Source: JAWKUK01 sp964402175 (lineage in GTDB: Bacteria; Planctomycetota; UBA1135; GCA-002686595). Taken from it: 64,000 bases of DNA. A program made the translations under genes and the position numbers. The stretch lies in contig CAYOBN010000005.1 in NCBI GenBank assembly GCA_964402175.1, positions 1 through 64,000 on the forward strand, in the 5' to 3' direction. The notes below the pieces were generated by a model. It was given only the letters and a program-made list of their open reading frames with translations, had not been told where the DNA came from and searched no databases. Of this stretch, positions 11,113 to 19,641 are shown one piece after another; position 1 is the stretch's first letter; each line of letters begins with the position of its first letter.

Positions 11113-12450
11113 GTGCCGCGCATCGCCGCTTTCCTCACCCTGACCTCCGGGTCGCCCGCTCCCCTGCGCGCCGTCGACCGGATCGCGGAGGGCCGCGGGC
11201 TCGACGCTCGCGACCGCGGCCTCGTCCGCCGCTTGGTCGGCACGGAGATCCGGCGCCGCGGCACGCTGCGCGCGCTCGTCGACGCGTTCGCGCGGCCGAA
11301 GCCGAAGCCCGAGCTCGCGCTGCTGCTGCGCCTCGGCCTCGCCCAGCTCTTCTTCATGGACCGGATCCCGCCGCACGCGGCGCTCTCGGAGACGGTCGAT
11401 GCGGCGTCGCGCCTGCTCGGCGAGTCGAAGGGGCGCTTCGTGAACGCGGTGCTGCGCGAGGCGCTGCGCGCCCGCGGTGAGGGCCGCACCGGCGACCCGA
11501 CCCGGGACCTCGTGGGCCGGCCGTGGCACCTCGCGGAGCCGATCTTCCGCGACCCCGAAGAACATCCGGCGCTCTGGGCCGAAGACGCCCTGTCGATCCC
11601 CGCGGCCCTCTTCAAGCGCTGGTCGAAGCGCCACGGCGCCGAGACCGCGACGCGCCTCGCTCGCCTGGCGCTCGACGAACCCGCGCTGTCGCTGCGTGTG
11701 ACCTCGCACGGGGTGCGCGAAGCGGTCGCGGCAGAGCTCGAAGCCCTCGGTGTCGCGACGCGCGAAGGCCAGCATCCTTCGATCCTGCTCGCCGATGCCG
11801 ACATGACGGGCACCGTCGTGCAAGCCGAGGCGTTCACCTCCGGCCGCGTTACGGTGCAAGGTGAGACCGCCCTGCGCGCCGCGTTGCTCGTGGGAGCCTC
11901 GGCGGGCCAGCGAGTGCTCGACCTCTGCGCGGCCCCCGGAGGCAAGACCGCGGTGCTCGCCGAATCGGGCGCCGAGGTGCTCGCCCTCGACCGTTCGCTG
12001 CGGCGCCTCACCGATGTGCCCTCGGGCCTCGCGCGGCTCCGCCCCGCCGGGCGCGTGCAGCTCGCGGTGAGCGACGGCGACGCGGCGCTCGCGCCCGGCG
12101 CCCCCGCCTTCGACGCGGTGCTCGTCGATGTGCCGTGCAGCAACACCGGTGTGCTCGCCGGGCGCCCCGAGGCCCGCTGGCGCTTCGGCCCCGCCACCCT
12201 CGCTTCGCTCGTCACCGAGCAGGAGCGCTTGCTGCGCGCCGCCTGCAACCGGGTGCGGCCCGGCGGTGTCGTCGTGCACTCGACGTGCAGCCTCGAGCCC
12301 GAAGAAGGCGCACAGCTCGTGCGCCGGGTGCTCGCAGAGGATCCGCGCTTCGAGCTCGAGGCCGAGCACAGCGCGCTGCCGGACTCGGCGCCGAACGGCG
12401 GACCGATCGACGGCGGCTACGCGGCGCGCCTCGTGCGCTCGCGGGGCTGA
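11113..12450 (+). CDS. rsmB: 16S rRNA (cytosine-C5) methyltransferase, RsmB/NOP family
   Basis: The product has 445 residues from a GTG at 11113. The N-terminal ~140 residues form a NusB-like helical domain (LLLRLGLAQLFFMDRIPPHAALSETVD and KGRFVNAVLRE). The C-terminal Rossmann domain has the SAM-binding motif DLCAAPGGKTAVLAESGAEVLALD, the motif-IV cysteine in DVPCSNTGVLAGRPEARW and the catalytic motif-VI cysteine in HSTCSLEPEEG. These two cysteines are the known pair of RNA m5C methyltransferases. RsmB methylates 16S rRNA at C967 in E. coli. The family call is solid, and the exact target base is by homology. Confidence 0.92.
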   Translation: MPRIAAFLTLTSGSPAPLRAVDRIAEGRGLDARDRGLVRRLVGTEIRRRGTLRALVDAFARPKPKPELALLLRLGLAQLFFMDRIPPHAALSETVDAASRLLGESKGRFVNAVLREALRARGEGRTGDPTRDLVGRPWHLAEPIFRDPEEHPALWAEDALSIPAALFKRWSKRHGAETATRLARLALDEPALSLRVTSHGVREAVAAELEALGVATREGQHPSILLADADMTGTVVQAEAFTSGRVTVQGETALRAALLVGASAGQRVLDLCAAPGGKTAVLAESGAEVLALDRSLRRLTDVPSGLARLRPAGRVQLAVSDGDAALAPGAPAFDAVLVDVPCSNTGVLAGRPEARWRFGPATLASLVTEQERLLRAACNRVRPGGVVVHSTCSLEPEEGAQLVRRVLAEDPRFELEAEHSALPDSAPNGGPIDGGYAARLVRSRG

Positions 12451-12602
12451 GCGCGTCTCGAAATCCGACGCGGGCTGTCGCAAAACGCGAACGCTCCACA
12501 TTTGCGGAGAAGTCGGGGAGAACTGCGCACCTGTTGCGGTTTGGTTTCCACAGCGTGGACACCTACGATGCAGGCGGATCCGCCGCCACGACACCCCGCC
12601 CT

Positions 12603-13184
12603 ATGGCCACTCCGACCCGCCGCCCCCGGTCCAACGAAGCCGCCCCGAGGTCCAGCCGCAGCGCCGCACCGAACATGGTGCCGGTCTTTGCCACGGTCGC
12701 GCTCGTGGTCGTCGCAGCGCTCGGAGTCGCGATCGCCACGAAGAAGTCGGAGAAGACCGATACCCCGGCAGCGCCCGCAGACACGGGCTCGGCCGACGCG
12801 GCCAACATCTTCGGCGACATCGATACGAGCAAGGACCGCTTCCTCCGCACACCGGGCAGCGGCTCGAAGCGCGAGAAGGAGACCAACGATGCGCCGCCGG
12901 GGATGGCCGACGAGCCCGTCTTCCAGCAAGCGCGACAGATCGCTGCCGAAGCGAAGACCCTCGTGGACGCCGCGCTCGCTGCGGAGAAGTCCGGCGACGT
13001 CGCGACGTGGGGCGCAAAGGCGAAAGAGGCGCGCGAGAAGCTCGACCGCGCGCTTGAGATGACCGCAGACTGGCACATCGACCTCGGCCTCAAGTGGGGC
13101 TCGCGCGATGCGCAGCTCCTGCGGATCGACGCCGAGATCGCCACATGGCGCACGATGTTGTCGAAGGTGCGCAAGGCGCACTGA
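12603..13184 (+). CDS. Single-pass membrane-anchored protein, unknown function
   Basis: The product has 193 residues. A basic N terminus of about 24 residues precedes one hydrophobic helix (about 25-46, PNMVPVFATVALVVVAALGVAIA) and then an extracytoplasmic region. That region has an acidic/Pro linker and a helical C-terminal part with EARQIAAEAK-like heptads (residues about 100-193). The ATG at 12603 is the first that gives a sensible anchor, although the frame is open further upstream inside rsmB. The short upstream intergenic segment contains several TCCACA words but no promoter I can call. No family is recognised. Confidence 0.65.
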   Translation: MATPTRRPRSNEAAPRSSRSAAPNMVPVFATVALVVVAALGVAIATKKSEKTDTPAAPADTGSADAANIFGDIDTSKDRFLRTPGSGSKREKETNDAPPGMADEPVFQQARQIAAEAKTLVDAALAAEKSGDVATWGAKAKEAREKLDRALEMTADWHIDLGLKWGSRDAQLLRIDAEIATWRTMLSKVRKAH

Positions 13185-13241
13185 TTTCTCGAGCGTGCGC
13201 GGTCGTTCTCCACAAGTTGTTCGCTGCGGTGGAATTCTGGG

Positions 13242-14045
13242 ATGGCGACTCCGCGGCGTGCACTGATCACTGGGGCCTCGTCGGGCATCGGCGAAGCGGT
13301 CGCGCGGCTGCTGGCGGAACGCGGCTACCGGGTCGCGCTGCTCGCGCGGCGCGCGGACGTGCTGCAGCGGGTGCAGAGCGAGCTCACTCCCTGCGCTGCG
13401 GGTCCGCACCTGACGCTCGCGTGTGACCTGGTCGACGCAGCAGCCATCGAGGGCGCCGTCGCGGAGCTCGAGCGACACTTCGGCGGGCTCGACCTCTTGG
13501 TGAACAACGCGGGCGTCGGCTACCGCGCGCGCGTCGAGGAGCTCGACCCCGCCACGCTGCGCAACGTCTTCGACACCAACGTCTTCGGGTTGCTCCTCAT
13601 GTGCCGGGCGGCGCTACCGCTGCTGCGCCGCGGCGAGCGTCCCGTCGTCGTGAACATCGCCTCCGTCGTCGGCCGCCGCGGTATCCCCGGGCAAGTCGGC
13701 TACGCCGCGAGCAAAGCCGCGGTCTGTTCGATCGGCGAAGCGCTGCGGATCGAGTGGGCGGACGCCGGCGTCGCGGTCTGCACCCTCAACCCCGCCCTGA
13801 CGGCCACCGGCTTCTTCGCGAACCAAGCGAACCCTGCCGCGCTGCCCGATCCGGACCTGGCCGACGCCAGCCCTGCCCGCGACGTCGCGCGCGAGGTGCT
13901 CGCGCTCGACGAACGTCCGGTGCCCGAGCGCTCGCTGCGCTGGAAGTGGCGCCTGCTCGGTGTGCTCTCCGTGCTCGCTCCACGGCTCGCCGACCGGTTG
14001 CTCGTCCGGCGCCTCGGCGGCGACTGGCGGGCGCCGTCACGCTGA
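13242..14045 (+). CDS. SDR-family oxidoreductase
   Basis: The product has 267 residues. It is a classical short-chain dehydrogenase: cofactor motif TGASSGIG at residues 10-17, NNAG about 75 residues later, catalytic Ser in NIASVVGRRG and the YxxxK pair in VGYAASKAAV. It probably uses NADP(H), since basic residues RR follow the second strand (ALLARRAD). The C-terminal 40 residues contain a basic, hydrophobic segment (LRWKWRLLGVLSVLAPRLADRLLVRR) like those of membrane-associated SDRs acting on lipids. Substrate is unknown. It stands alone, converging with the MshEN-domain gene on the opposite strand. Confidence 0.85.
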   Translation: MATPRRALITGASSGIGEAVARLLAERGYRVALLARRADVLQRVQSELTPCAAGPHLTLACDLVDAAAIEGAVAELERHFGGLDLLVNNAGVGYRARVEELDPATLRNVFDTNVFGLLLMCRAALPLLRRGERPVVVNIASVVGRRGIPGQVGYAASKAAVCSIGEALRIEWADAGVAVCTLNPALTATGFFANQANPAALPDPDLADASPARDVAREVLALDERPVPERSLRWKWRLLGVLSVLAPRLADRLLVRRLGGDWRAPSR

Positions 14046-14067
14046 CCCCCCAAACTGACCCGGCGGG

Positions 14068-14901
14068 TCAGCTCGCGGCGCGCTTCGAGCCGAACTCCGG
14101 CATCGGCGGCAGGTCGAGGTCACCGCTCGGAGGCGGCGCGCTCGTCCGCTGCGCCGGGGCCGCGCCCGGCTTCGAGCGGTTATCGTCGTCGTCGTCGAGC
14201 AACCCGTCGAGCGGATCGACGTCGAGCGCCCCGAGGTTGCCGAGCTCGCTCAGGCCCGAGATCGCATCGAGGTCGAGCTTGTCGTCGTCCCCGAGCGGCG
14301 CGACGGTAGCGTCGAGGTCGAACCCGAAGTCCTCCCGAGGGGCACCGGCAGCCCGGGCCGGCTCGGAGCCGAAGAGGACACCGAGGGACGCGTTGACCTC
14401 GGCGTCGGCCTGGTCGAACAGGTTGCCCCAGCCGCCTTCGATCTCGGCCACTTTGCCCGCGCCGAAGTTCTCGAGGATCCAGCGCCGGTTCGTCTCCACG
14501 GTGCCTACGACGGGCAGGATCACGAGGTCCGACGCCGCCGCCAGCATCGCCAGCACGTCCGCCTGGACGAGCGCAGGCATGATCACCGTCAGGACCTGGC
14601 CGAAGCGGTCGAACGGCACCACCTGGTGCTGCCGGAAGAGCTTCATGTCGAGCTCCGTGCGCAGCTTCGCGTTCGGCTCGACCATGTCGATCGGCAGGAA
14701 CGGCAGGCCGAACGTCTCGCAGACGATCCGCGACAGGTCCCAATCGGGGACGAGGTTCGTCGTGACAAGCGCCTCGCAGAACGGCATCCCCCCCTCGCGG
14801 CTCTGCTGGAGCAGCTCGCGGATGGCGTCCACGTTCGCGATTCCCCGCTCATGGAGGACTTCGGCCAGGCGGCCGTGGTCGAGGCGTTGATGGTGCTTCA
14901 C
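14068..14901 (-). CDS. Stand-alone MshEN / GspE N-terminal-domain protein with acidic tail
   Basis: The product has 277 residues from a GTG at 14901. Residues about 10-150 match the N-terminal domain of type II secretion/type IV pilus ATPases (LAEVLHERG, ALVTTNLVPDWDLSRIVCETFGLPFLPIDM, LFRQHQVVPFDRFGQVLTVIMPAL). There is no P-loop ATPase module. Instead the protein ends in a long acidic, low-complexity tail (LDLDAISGLSELGNLG and a run of five aspartates) and a Pro-rich stretch. MshEN domains can bind cyclic di-GMP in some ATPases. Whether this one does is inference. It lies directly downstream of gyrB on the same strand, separated by 101 bp. Confidence 0.75.
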   Translation of the reverse strand: MKHHQRLDHGRLAEVLHERGIANVDAIRELLQQSREGGMPFCEALVTTNLVPDWDLSRIVCETFGLPFLPIDMVEPNAKLRTELDMKLFRQHQVVPFDRFGQVLTVIMPALVQADVLAMLAAASDLVILPVVGTVETNRRWILENFGAGKVAEIEGGWGNLFDQADAEVNASLGVLFGSEPARAAGAPREDFGFDLDATVAPLGDDDKLDLDAISGLSELGNLGALDVDPLDGLLDDDDDNRSKPGAAPAQRTSAPPPSGDLDLPPMPEFGSKRAAS

Positions 14902-15002
14902 AGGCGTCGTCGGCCCCGGGGCCCGGGGGGGTCACCGGGAGGGGCCAACGGGGGATATCGGCACCGGGCCGACGCGACTTGAGACGACCTCGGGACCCGC
15001 GC

Positions 15003-17471
15003 TCAGACGTCCAGGTTCGTGATCTCGAGCGCGTGGTTCTCGATGTACTCGCGGCGCGCCTCGACCCCCTCGCCCATGAGGATCGTGAAGATCTCGTCCG
15101 CTGCGATCGCGTCCTGCAGCTCGACCCGGTACAGGGTGCGCCGGGTGGGGTCCATCGTGGACTCCCAGAGCTGGTCCGCGTTCATCTCACCGAGGCCCTT
15201 GTAGCGCTGGATGTCGACGTTGCTCTGGGCGCCCTTCTGGGCCGCCCGGGCGAGCTCCATCAGGTTCGCGCAGGGCACCTCACCCTTCGGGCTGACGACG
15301 AGGAAGCTGCCGCCGCCGCGGAACTGCAGCCCGAGGCTCGCGATGGTCGCGAGCTGCTCCTCGAGCTGCTCGCGCTGGCGCAGGAACGTCGACACCCCGT
15401 CGGCGTCCTGGAGCTTCACGTCGCTCTCCGGGCCGCGGTAGATCGCGAGGGGTTCGGCCCCGCGGTTCCCGCCTTGCAGCTCGAGCCACGCGTCGAGCTC
15501 CTCACGGGTGTCGAAGAACGCGCTGGCCGAGCCGACCCGCGCCCAGTGGTTCGGCAGCTTCGCGCCGTCCCAGCGGTCGAGGAAGTCCTCGAAGCGCACG
15601 GTGACCCAGCTCGGCAGGGCCTGCTCCGCGAGGCCCTGCAAGCGCTGGAGCTGGTCCAGGAGCGCCTTGAGCTCCGCACCCGACCACTCGCGGTTCGTGC
15701 TCACATCGCGCAGGGTGAGCGACGAGGCGCCTCGGTCCACCAGATAACGGCGCAGGGCAGCGTCGTCGGGGACGTACGCGCTGTTCTTGCCGATCGTCAC
15801 CTTGTAGAGCGGCGGCTGCGCGATGTAGAGGTTCCGGTGCTCGATGAGCTCCGGCATCTGCCGGAAGAAGAACGTCAGGAGCAGCGTGCGGATGTGCGAG
15901 CCGTCGACATCGGCGTCGGTCATGATGATGACCTTGCCGTAGCGCAGCTTCTCGATGTCGAACTCCTCGCCGATGCCGCAGCCCAGCGCCTGGATGATGA
16001 GCTGGATCTCCTGGTGCCCCAGCATCTTGTCGAGGCGCGCCTTCTCGACGTTCAGGATCTTGCCCTTGATGGGCAGGATCGCCTGATAGTTCCGGTCGCG
16101 GCCCTGTTTGGCAGGGCCACCTGCCGAGTCACCTTCGACGATGTAGAGCTCGGTCTCGTCGCGGTTCTTGTTCTGGCAGTCCGCCAGCTTGCCGGGCAGG
16201 TTGCCGCTCGCGAGGGCGGACTTACGCCGCACCAGGTCGCGCGCCTTGCGCGCCGCCTCGCGCGCTTCGCGCGCCCGCACCGCTTTGTTGACGATCGCTT
16301 TCGCCGGCGCCGGGTTCTCCTCGAGGTACGTCGCGAGCAGCTCGTTGACGACCGACTCGACGATGCCTTGCGCCTCGCGGTTGCCCAGCTTGTCCTTGGT
16401 CTGACCCTCGAACTGGGGATCGGGGACCTTGATCGAGAGGATCGCCGTCAGGCCTTCGCGGAAGTCGTCTCCGGTGGGGAGCTCTTCGTTCTCCTTGATG
16501 AGCTTCGCCTTGCGCGTGTAGTTGCCGAAGGTCCGCGTCAACGCCCCGCGCAGGCCCGCCAAGTGCGTGCCACCGCCGTGGGTGTTGATGTTGTTGACGA
16601 AGGTGTGGACGGTCTCGAGGTACGCGTCGGTGTACTGGAGCGCGAGCTCGACCTCGTACTCCTGCTTGGGGTTGTCCGGCGACGGGACCGCTTTCGTGAA
16701 GTGCACGATGTCGTCGTGCAGCGCGACGCGGTTCTTGTTGATCGTCTGCACGAACGTGCGCAGACCCTCGGGGTACCGGAAGACCTCTTTCGTGCCCGTG
16801 CGCTCGTCTTCGAGCTCGATCGTGAGCCCGCGCGTGCCCATGAGGTACGCGGTCTCGCGCAGGCGTTTCTCGACGATCGCGTACTCGACATCGACCGTCG
16901 AGAAGATGTCGGGGTCCGGGTACCAGATCACGGTGGTCCCGCGCTTCGTCGACTCACCGACGACGCGCAGGTCCTCGCTCTTCTTGCCGCGGCGGAAGGC
17001 CATCTCGTGGATCTTCCCGTCGCGGTGCACTTGGACGCGCAGCTCGGTCGACAGCGCGTTCACACACGACACGCCGACGCCGTGCAAGCCGCCCGAGACC
17101 TTGTACGACTCGCTGTCGAACTTGCCGCCCGCGTGCAGCTTGGAGAGCACGACCTCGACCGCCGGCACCCCCTCCTTCGGGTGGATGGACACGGGGATGC
17201 CGCGGCCGTCGTCATCGACGCGGATCGAGCCGTCCTTCTGCAGGACGACGCGACACATCGTGGCGTACCCCGCAAGGGCTTCGTCGACCGCGTTGTCGAC
17301 GACCTCCCAGATGAGGTGGTGCATCCCGCGCGAGTCGGTGTCCCCGATGTACATCGCGGGACGGACCCGGACGGCCTCGAGGCCCTCCAGGACGGTGATC
17401 GAATCCGCCCCGTACTCCCGCGGCGCGGGTTTCGTGGGGACAGCTTCGTTGGGCGCTTGGTTCTCGGTCAT
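15003..17471 (-). CDS. gyrB: DNA gyrase subunit B
   Basis: The product has 822 residues. The GHKL ATPase region has EVVDNAVDEALAGYA, DDGRGIPV and GGLHGVGVSCVNALS. The TOPRIM region has EGDSAGGPAKQGRDR, IKGKILNVEKAR and DADVDGSHIRTLLLTFFFR, and the C terminus has the signature RYKGLGEMNADQLWE. Length exceeds the ~640-residue short form because about 170 residues are inserted between TOPRIM and YKGLGEMN, at the same place as in E. coli-type GyrB. GyrB supplies ATP hydrolysis for negative supercoiling with GyrA, which is not in this window. The start ATG at 17471 overlaps the dciA stop by four bases (ATGA), implying translational coupling. Confidence 0.97.
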   Translation of the reverse strand: MTENQAPNEAVPTKPAPREYGADSITVLEGLEAVRVRPAMYIGDTDSRGMHHLIWEVVDNAVDEALAGYATMCRVVLQKDGSIRVDDDGRGIPVSIHPKEGVPAVEVVLSKLHAGGKFDSESYKVSGGLHGVGVSCVNALSTELRVQVHRDGKIHEMAFRRGKKSEDLRVVGESTKRGTTVIWYPDPDIFSTVDVEYAIVEKRLRETAYLMGTRGLTIELEDERTGTKEVFRYPEGLRTFVQTINKNRVALHDDIVHFTKAVPSPDNPKQEYEVELALQYTDAYLETVHTFVNNINTHGGGTHLAGLRGALTRTFGNYTRKAKLIKENEELPTGDDFREGLTAILSIKVPDPQFEGQTKDKLGNREAQGIVESVVNELLATYLEENPAPAKAIVNKAVRAREAREAARKARDLVRRKSALASGNLPGKLADCQNKNRDETELYIVEGDSAGGPAKQGRDRNYQAILPIKGKILNVEKARLDKMLGHQEIQLIIQALGCGIGEEFDIEKLRYGKVIIMTDADVDGSHIRTLLLTFFFRQMPELIEHRNLYIAQPPLYKVTIGKNSAYVPDDAALRRYLVDRGASSLTLRDVSTNREWSGAELKALLDQLQRLQGLAEQALPSWVTVRFEDFLDRWDGAKLPNHWARVGSASAFFDTREELDAWLELQGGNRGAEPLAIYRGPESDVKLQDADGVSTFLRQREQLEEQLATIASLGLQFRGGGSFLVVSPKGEVPCANLMELARAAQKGAQSNVDIQRYKGLGEMNADQLWESTMDPTRRTLYRVELQDAIAADEIFTILMGEGVEARREYIENHALEITNLDV

Positions 17472-17836
17472 GTGCGACGTCGCAGTCGAAAGGTGACGCG
17501 GCGGATGTGGGGGCGGTCGAGCAGGCGATTGGCGCGCGCTCGCAGGTCCTCGCCGGTGAACCCGACGAGCTCCTGTAGGAGCGCGGAAGAGGCGACTTCG
17601 ACGACGAGTTGGCCGCGCGTGAACGAGGTCGCCCGGGCGGTCCGAGCGAGCTCGGGGCCGACCGCTTCGTCCCAAGCGGCGTAGATGGCGGCGTCCTTCT
17701 TGCGCTGCAAGAGGCCCGAAGCCGCGAGGTAGCGGTGCACGGCGTCCCCGAGGGGCGCGATCCCCCGACCCCGATCCACGCTCGCTGGCGCGGGGGGCTC
17801 GACGGGACGAACGGGTCGTGCACGCCGCTCTGCCAT
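17468..17836 (-). CDS. dciA: DciA-like (DUF721) replicative helicase loading factor
   Basis: The product has 122 residues. The central segment LGDAVHRYLAASGLLQRKKDAAIYAAWDEAVGPELARTARATSF followed by GQLVVEVASSALLQELVGF is the DUF721/DciA core. DciA is the predicted ancestral loader or recruiter of replicative helicase DnaB in bacteria lacking DnaC or DnaI. It sits between dnaN and gyrB, where many genomes carry recF, which is not seen here. Its stop codon overlaps the gyrB start (ATGA). The N terminus is a basic, Pro-rich extension of about 25 residues. Confidence 0.85.
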   Translation of the reverse strand: MAERRARPVRPVEPPAPASVDRGRGIAPLGDAVHRYLAASGLLQRKKDAAIYAAWDEAVGPELARTARATSFTRGQLVVEVASSALLQELVGFTGEDLRARANRLLDRPHIRRVTFRLRRRT

Positions 17837-17856
17837 CAGGGATTGGCCGGCGAAGT

Positions 17857-18960
17857 TCAGATCTCGAACGTGATCGGCATCACGATGTAGATGTGATCCT
17901 CGCCCAGGATGAACTTACCCGGGGACGAGCGGTTCTCGAACTCCAGCCGGATCCGGTCGGAGTCGCCGTTCTTGAGGCCCTCGAGGACGAAGTCGGGGTT
18001 GAAGGCGATCTCGGTGTCCTCGCCTTTGTAGTCCACCTCGAGGTTCGCCGTCGCTGCGCCGCGACCGGTCGCCCGTCCGAACAGCTCGAGCTCGCCGCTG
18101 CGCGCGCGCAGCCGCACCGCCCGCTGGTCGTCGCCCGAGACGTTGGCCACGAGGCGCAGCTTGCGCGCCATGAGCTCCGGATCGGCCTCCAACGCATGGC
18201 TGCAGTGGGCCGGGATCACGGACTCGTAGCGGGGGAAGTCCCCGTCGATGATGCGCGCGAACGTCTCGGCGTTCTTGGTGCGCAGGCCGACCTGGTTGTC
18301 GCGGATCACGAACCGTACCTGGTCGAGCGGGTCCTGGATGACGCGGCAGAAGAGCTGCATGCCCTTGGTGGGGACGATGGCGCTCTGTGCGGCGGCGCCG
18401 CGGGTGTCGACGGGGGTCGAGATCTTCGAGAGGCGGCGGCCGTCCGTGCCGATCACCGTCATCCGGTCGTCGCCGAGCAGCACGAGCAGACCGTGCATGG
18501 CGTAGCGGCCGGGCTCCTTCGCAGCAGCGAAGGCCGTGCGACCGACGAGGCGCGTGAAGTTGCCGCCCTGGATCGAGGTCGACCCCTGCTCGTCGAAGCG
18601 CGGGATCACCGAGTACTCCTCGGGGTCCGCCATCACGAGCTCACACTGGTCGCTGCCGCTCGTCACGATGCAGCGGGTGCCCGACCCCGTGTCGAGGGTG
18701 ATCGTCTCACCGGACAGGTCGCGCACGAAGTCGAACGCGACGCGCGCCGGCACAAGCGCCGGCCCCGGGTCCTCGACCGTCACGTCTTCGATGCGGTAAC
18801 GCACCGAGACCTCCTGGTCGGACCCGACCAGCTCCAGCGCGTGGTCGGTCGCGACGAGGTACACGTTCTCGAGGATCGGCTTCGTGCTCTTGCTCGGCAC
18901 GACGCTGTTCACGATCGCGAGCCCTTCGCGGAGCTTCTCTCGGTCGCAGGTGACCTTCAT
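17857..18960 (-). CDS. dnaN: DNA polymerase III beta sliding clamp
   Basis: The product has 367 residues, the usual length for the three-domain clamp. It begins MKVTCDREKLREGLAIVNSVVPSKSTKPILENV and ends with HIYIVMPITFEI, both typical of DnaN. Internal landmarks include GDFPRYESVIP and the MHGLLVLLGDDRMTVIGTDGRRL segment of domain II. The dimeric ring tethers polymerase III and binds DnaA regulators and repair polymerases at its C-terminal pocket. The gap of 20 nt to dciA and the following ATGA overlap suggest a dnaN-dciA-gyrB operon. The 681-bp region upstream separates it from dnaA. Confidence 0.97.
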   Translation of the reverse strand: MKVTCDREKLREGLAIVNSVVPSKSTKPILENVYLVATDHALELVGSDQEVSVRYRIEDVTVEDPGPALVPARVAFDFVRDLSGETITLDTGSGTRCIVTSGSDQCELVMADPEEYSVIPRFDEQGSTSIQGGNFTRLVGRTAFAAAKEPGRYAMHGLLVLLGDDRMTVIGTDGRRLSKISTPVDTRGAAAQSAIVPTKGMQLFCRVIQDPLDQVRFVIRDNQVGLRTKNAETFARIIDGDFPRYESVIPAHCSHALEADPELMARKLRLVANVSGDDQRAVRLRARSGELELFGRATGRGAATANLEVDYKGEDTEIAFNPDFVLEGLKNGDSDRIRLEFENRSSPGKFILGEDHIYIVMPITFEI

Positions 18961-19641
18961 GGGCGCTTCAGGTTGGCTTCGTTGGAGTCGGACACGGAGA
19001 TCTCACGCCGCGGCACGGGCATGGAGCAGCGACGCGTGGGCGCCGCAGGAGGCGGACTTTCCCACGGCGCTCGCAGGTCTGATCATCTTCTCAGCAGTAA
19101 GGGCCCGCGGCAACCTGGAAGAACGGGGGTTTACCTTTCCCAAGTGCCCGCCGGCGCGGGGGTTACGTCGTTCGCGCGCCTGTGGAGCGCGCCGTCGGGG
19201 CGGTGGAGGGACTGGGGAGAACAGGGGTCGTCCTCCACCCCTCTCCAGGGGGGTGGGTCGGGCCGCGCCAGGGGCTCGAGTTCTCCCCGGCGCCGCCGCT
19301 CTGACCGCACAGGGACTCCACAGCGGACCCCACGGTTTCTCCTTTTCCGTCAACATCCACACCCTGTGGAATCCACGTGGAGAACCCCCGTTCTGCACGG
19401 GGACAACCTGGGTTGTGCACGGGAATCTGCGGGGAGAAGTGGAGCGTTTGCGCCGGCCCCCGTGGAGGGGCCCCAGGGGCATCTCCAGAGTTCTGCCGCG
19501 CCTCCGAGGGCCCTGCCGGGCCGTGGCGCGCCTGCCGAGGGCCAGGGCACAGCAAGACGCAGGCGGGGCGGCCATCGCCGCCCCGCCTGCGTCACCCCGC
19601 GGCTGTGCTCGCCGCGTTTGGGCTCCTCGAGCCCGCCGCAC
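18961..19641. other. dnaA-dnaN intergenic region, candidate replication origin
   Basis: These 681 bp hold no credible gene. Weak DnaA-box-like words occur: acatccaca at 19353-19361 (7 of 9 to TTATCCACA), TTGTGCACG at 19413-19421 (7 of 9) and an opposed TGTGGAATC at 19365-19373. A tccacgtgga palindrome at 19372-19381 shares the core of parS. No clear AT-rich unwinding element is visible, although 19331-19360 is less GC-rich than its surroundings. Position between dnaA and dnaN is a common place for oriC, but the box evidence alone is weak and the origin could lie elsewhere nearby. Confidence 0.35.
19556..19593 (-). terminator. Perfect 16-bp hairpin downstream of dnaA
   Basis: The arms 19556-19571 and 19578-19593 are perfectly complementary over 16 bp with a 6-nt loop. 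The stem is extremely GC-rich. It begins 49 nt after the dnaA stop codon on the minus strand. No clear U-tract follows, so it may act as a hairpin stabilising the 3' end or as a Rho-assisted terminator separating dnaA from dnaN. Confidence 0.5.

Noticed and set aside
14979..17684. Plus-strand 901-codon frame opposite gyrB
   Set aside because: It is the antisense shadow of gyrB. Its translation is rich in Val/Leu/Arg/His with no domain, whereas gyrB is unequivocal.
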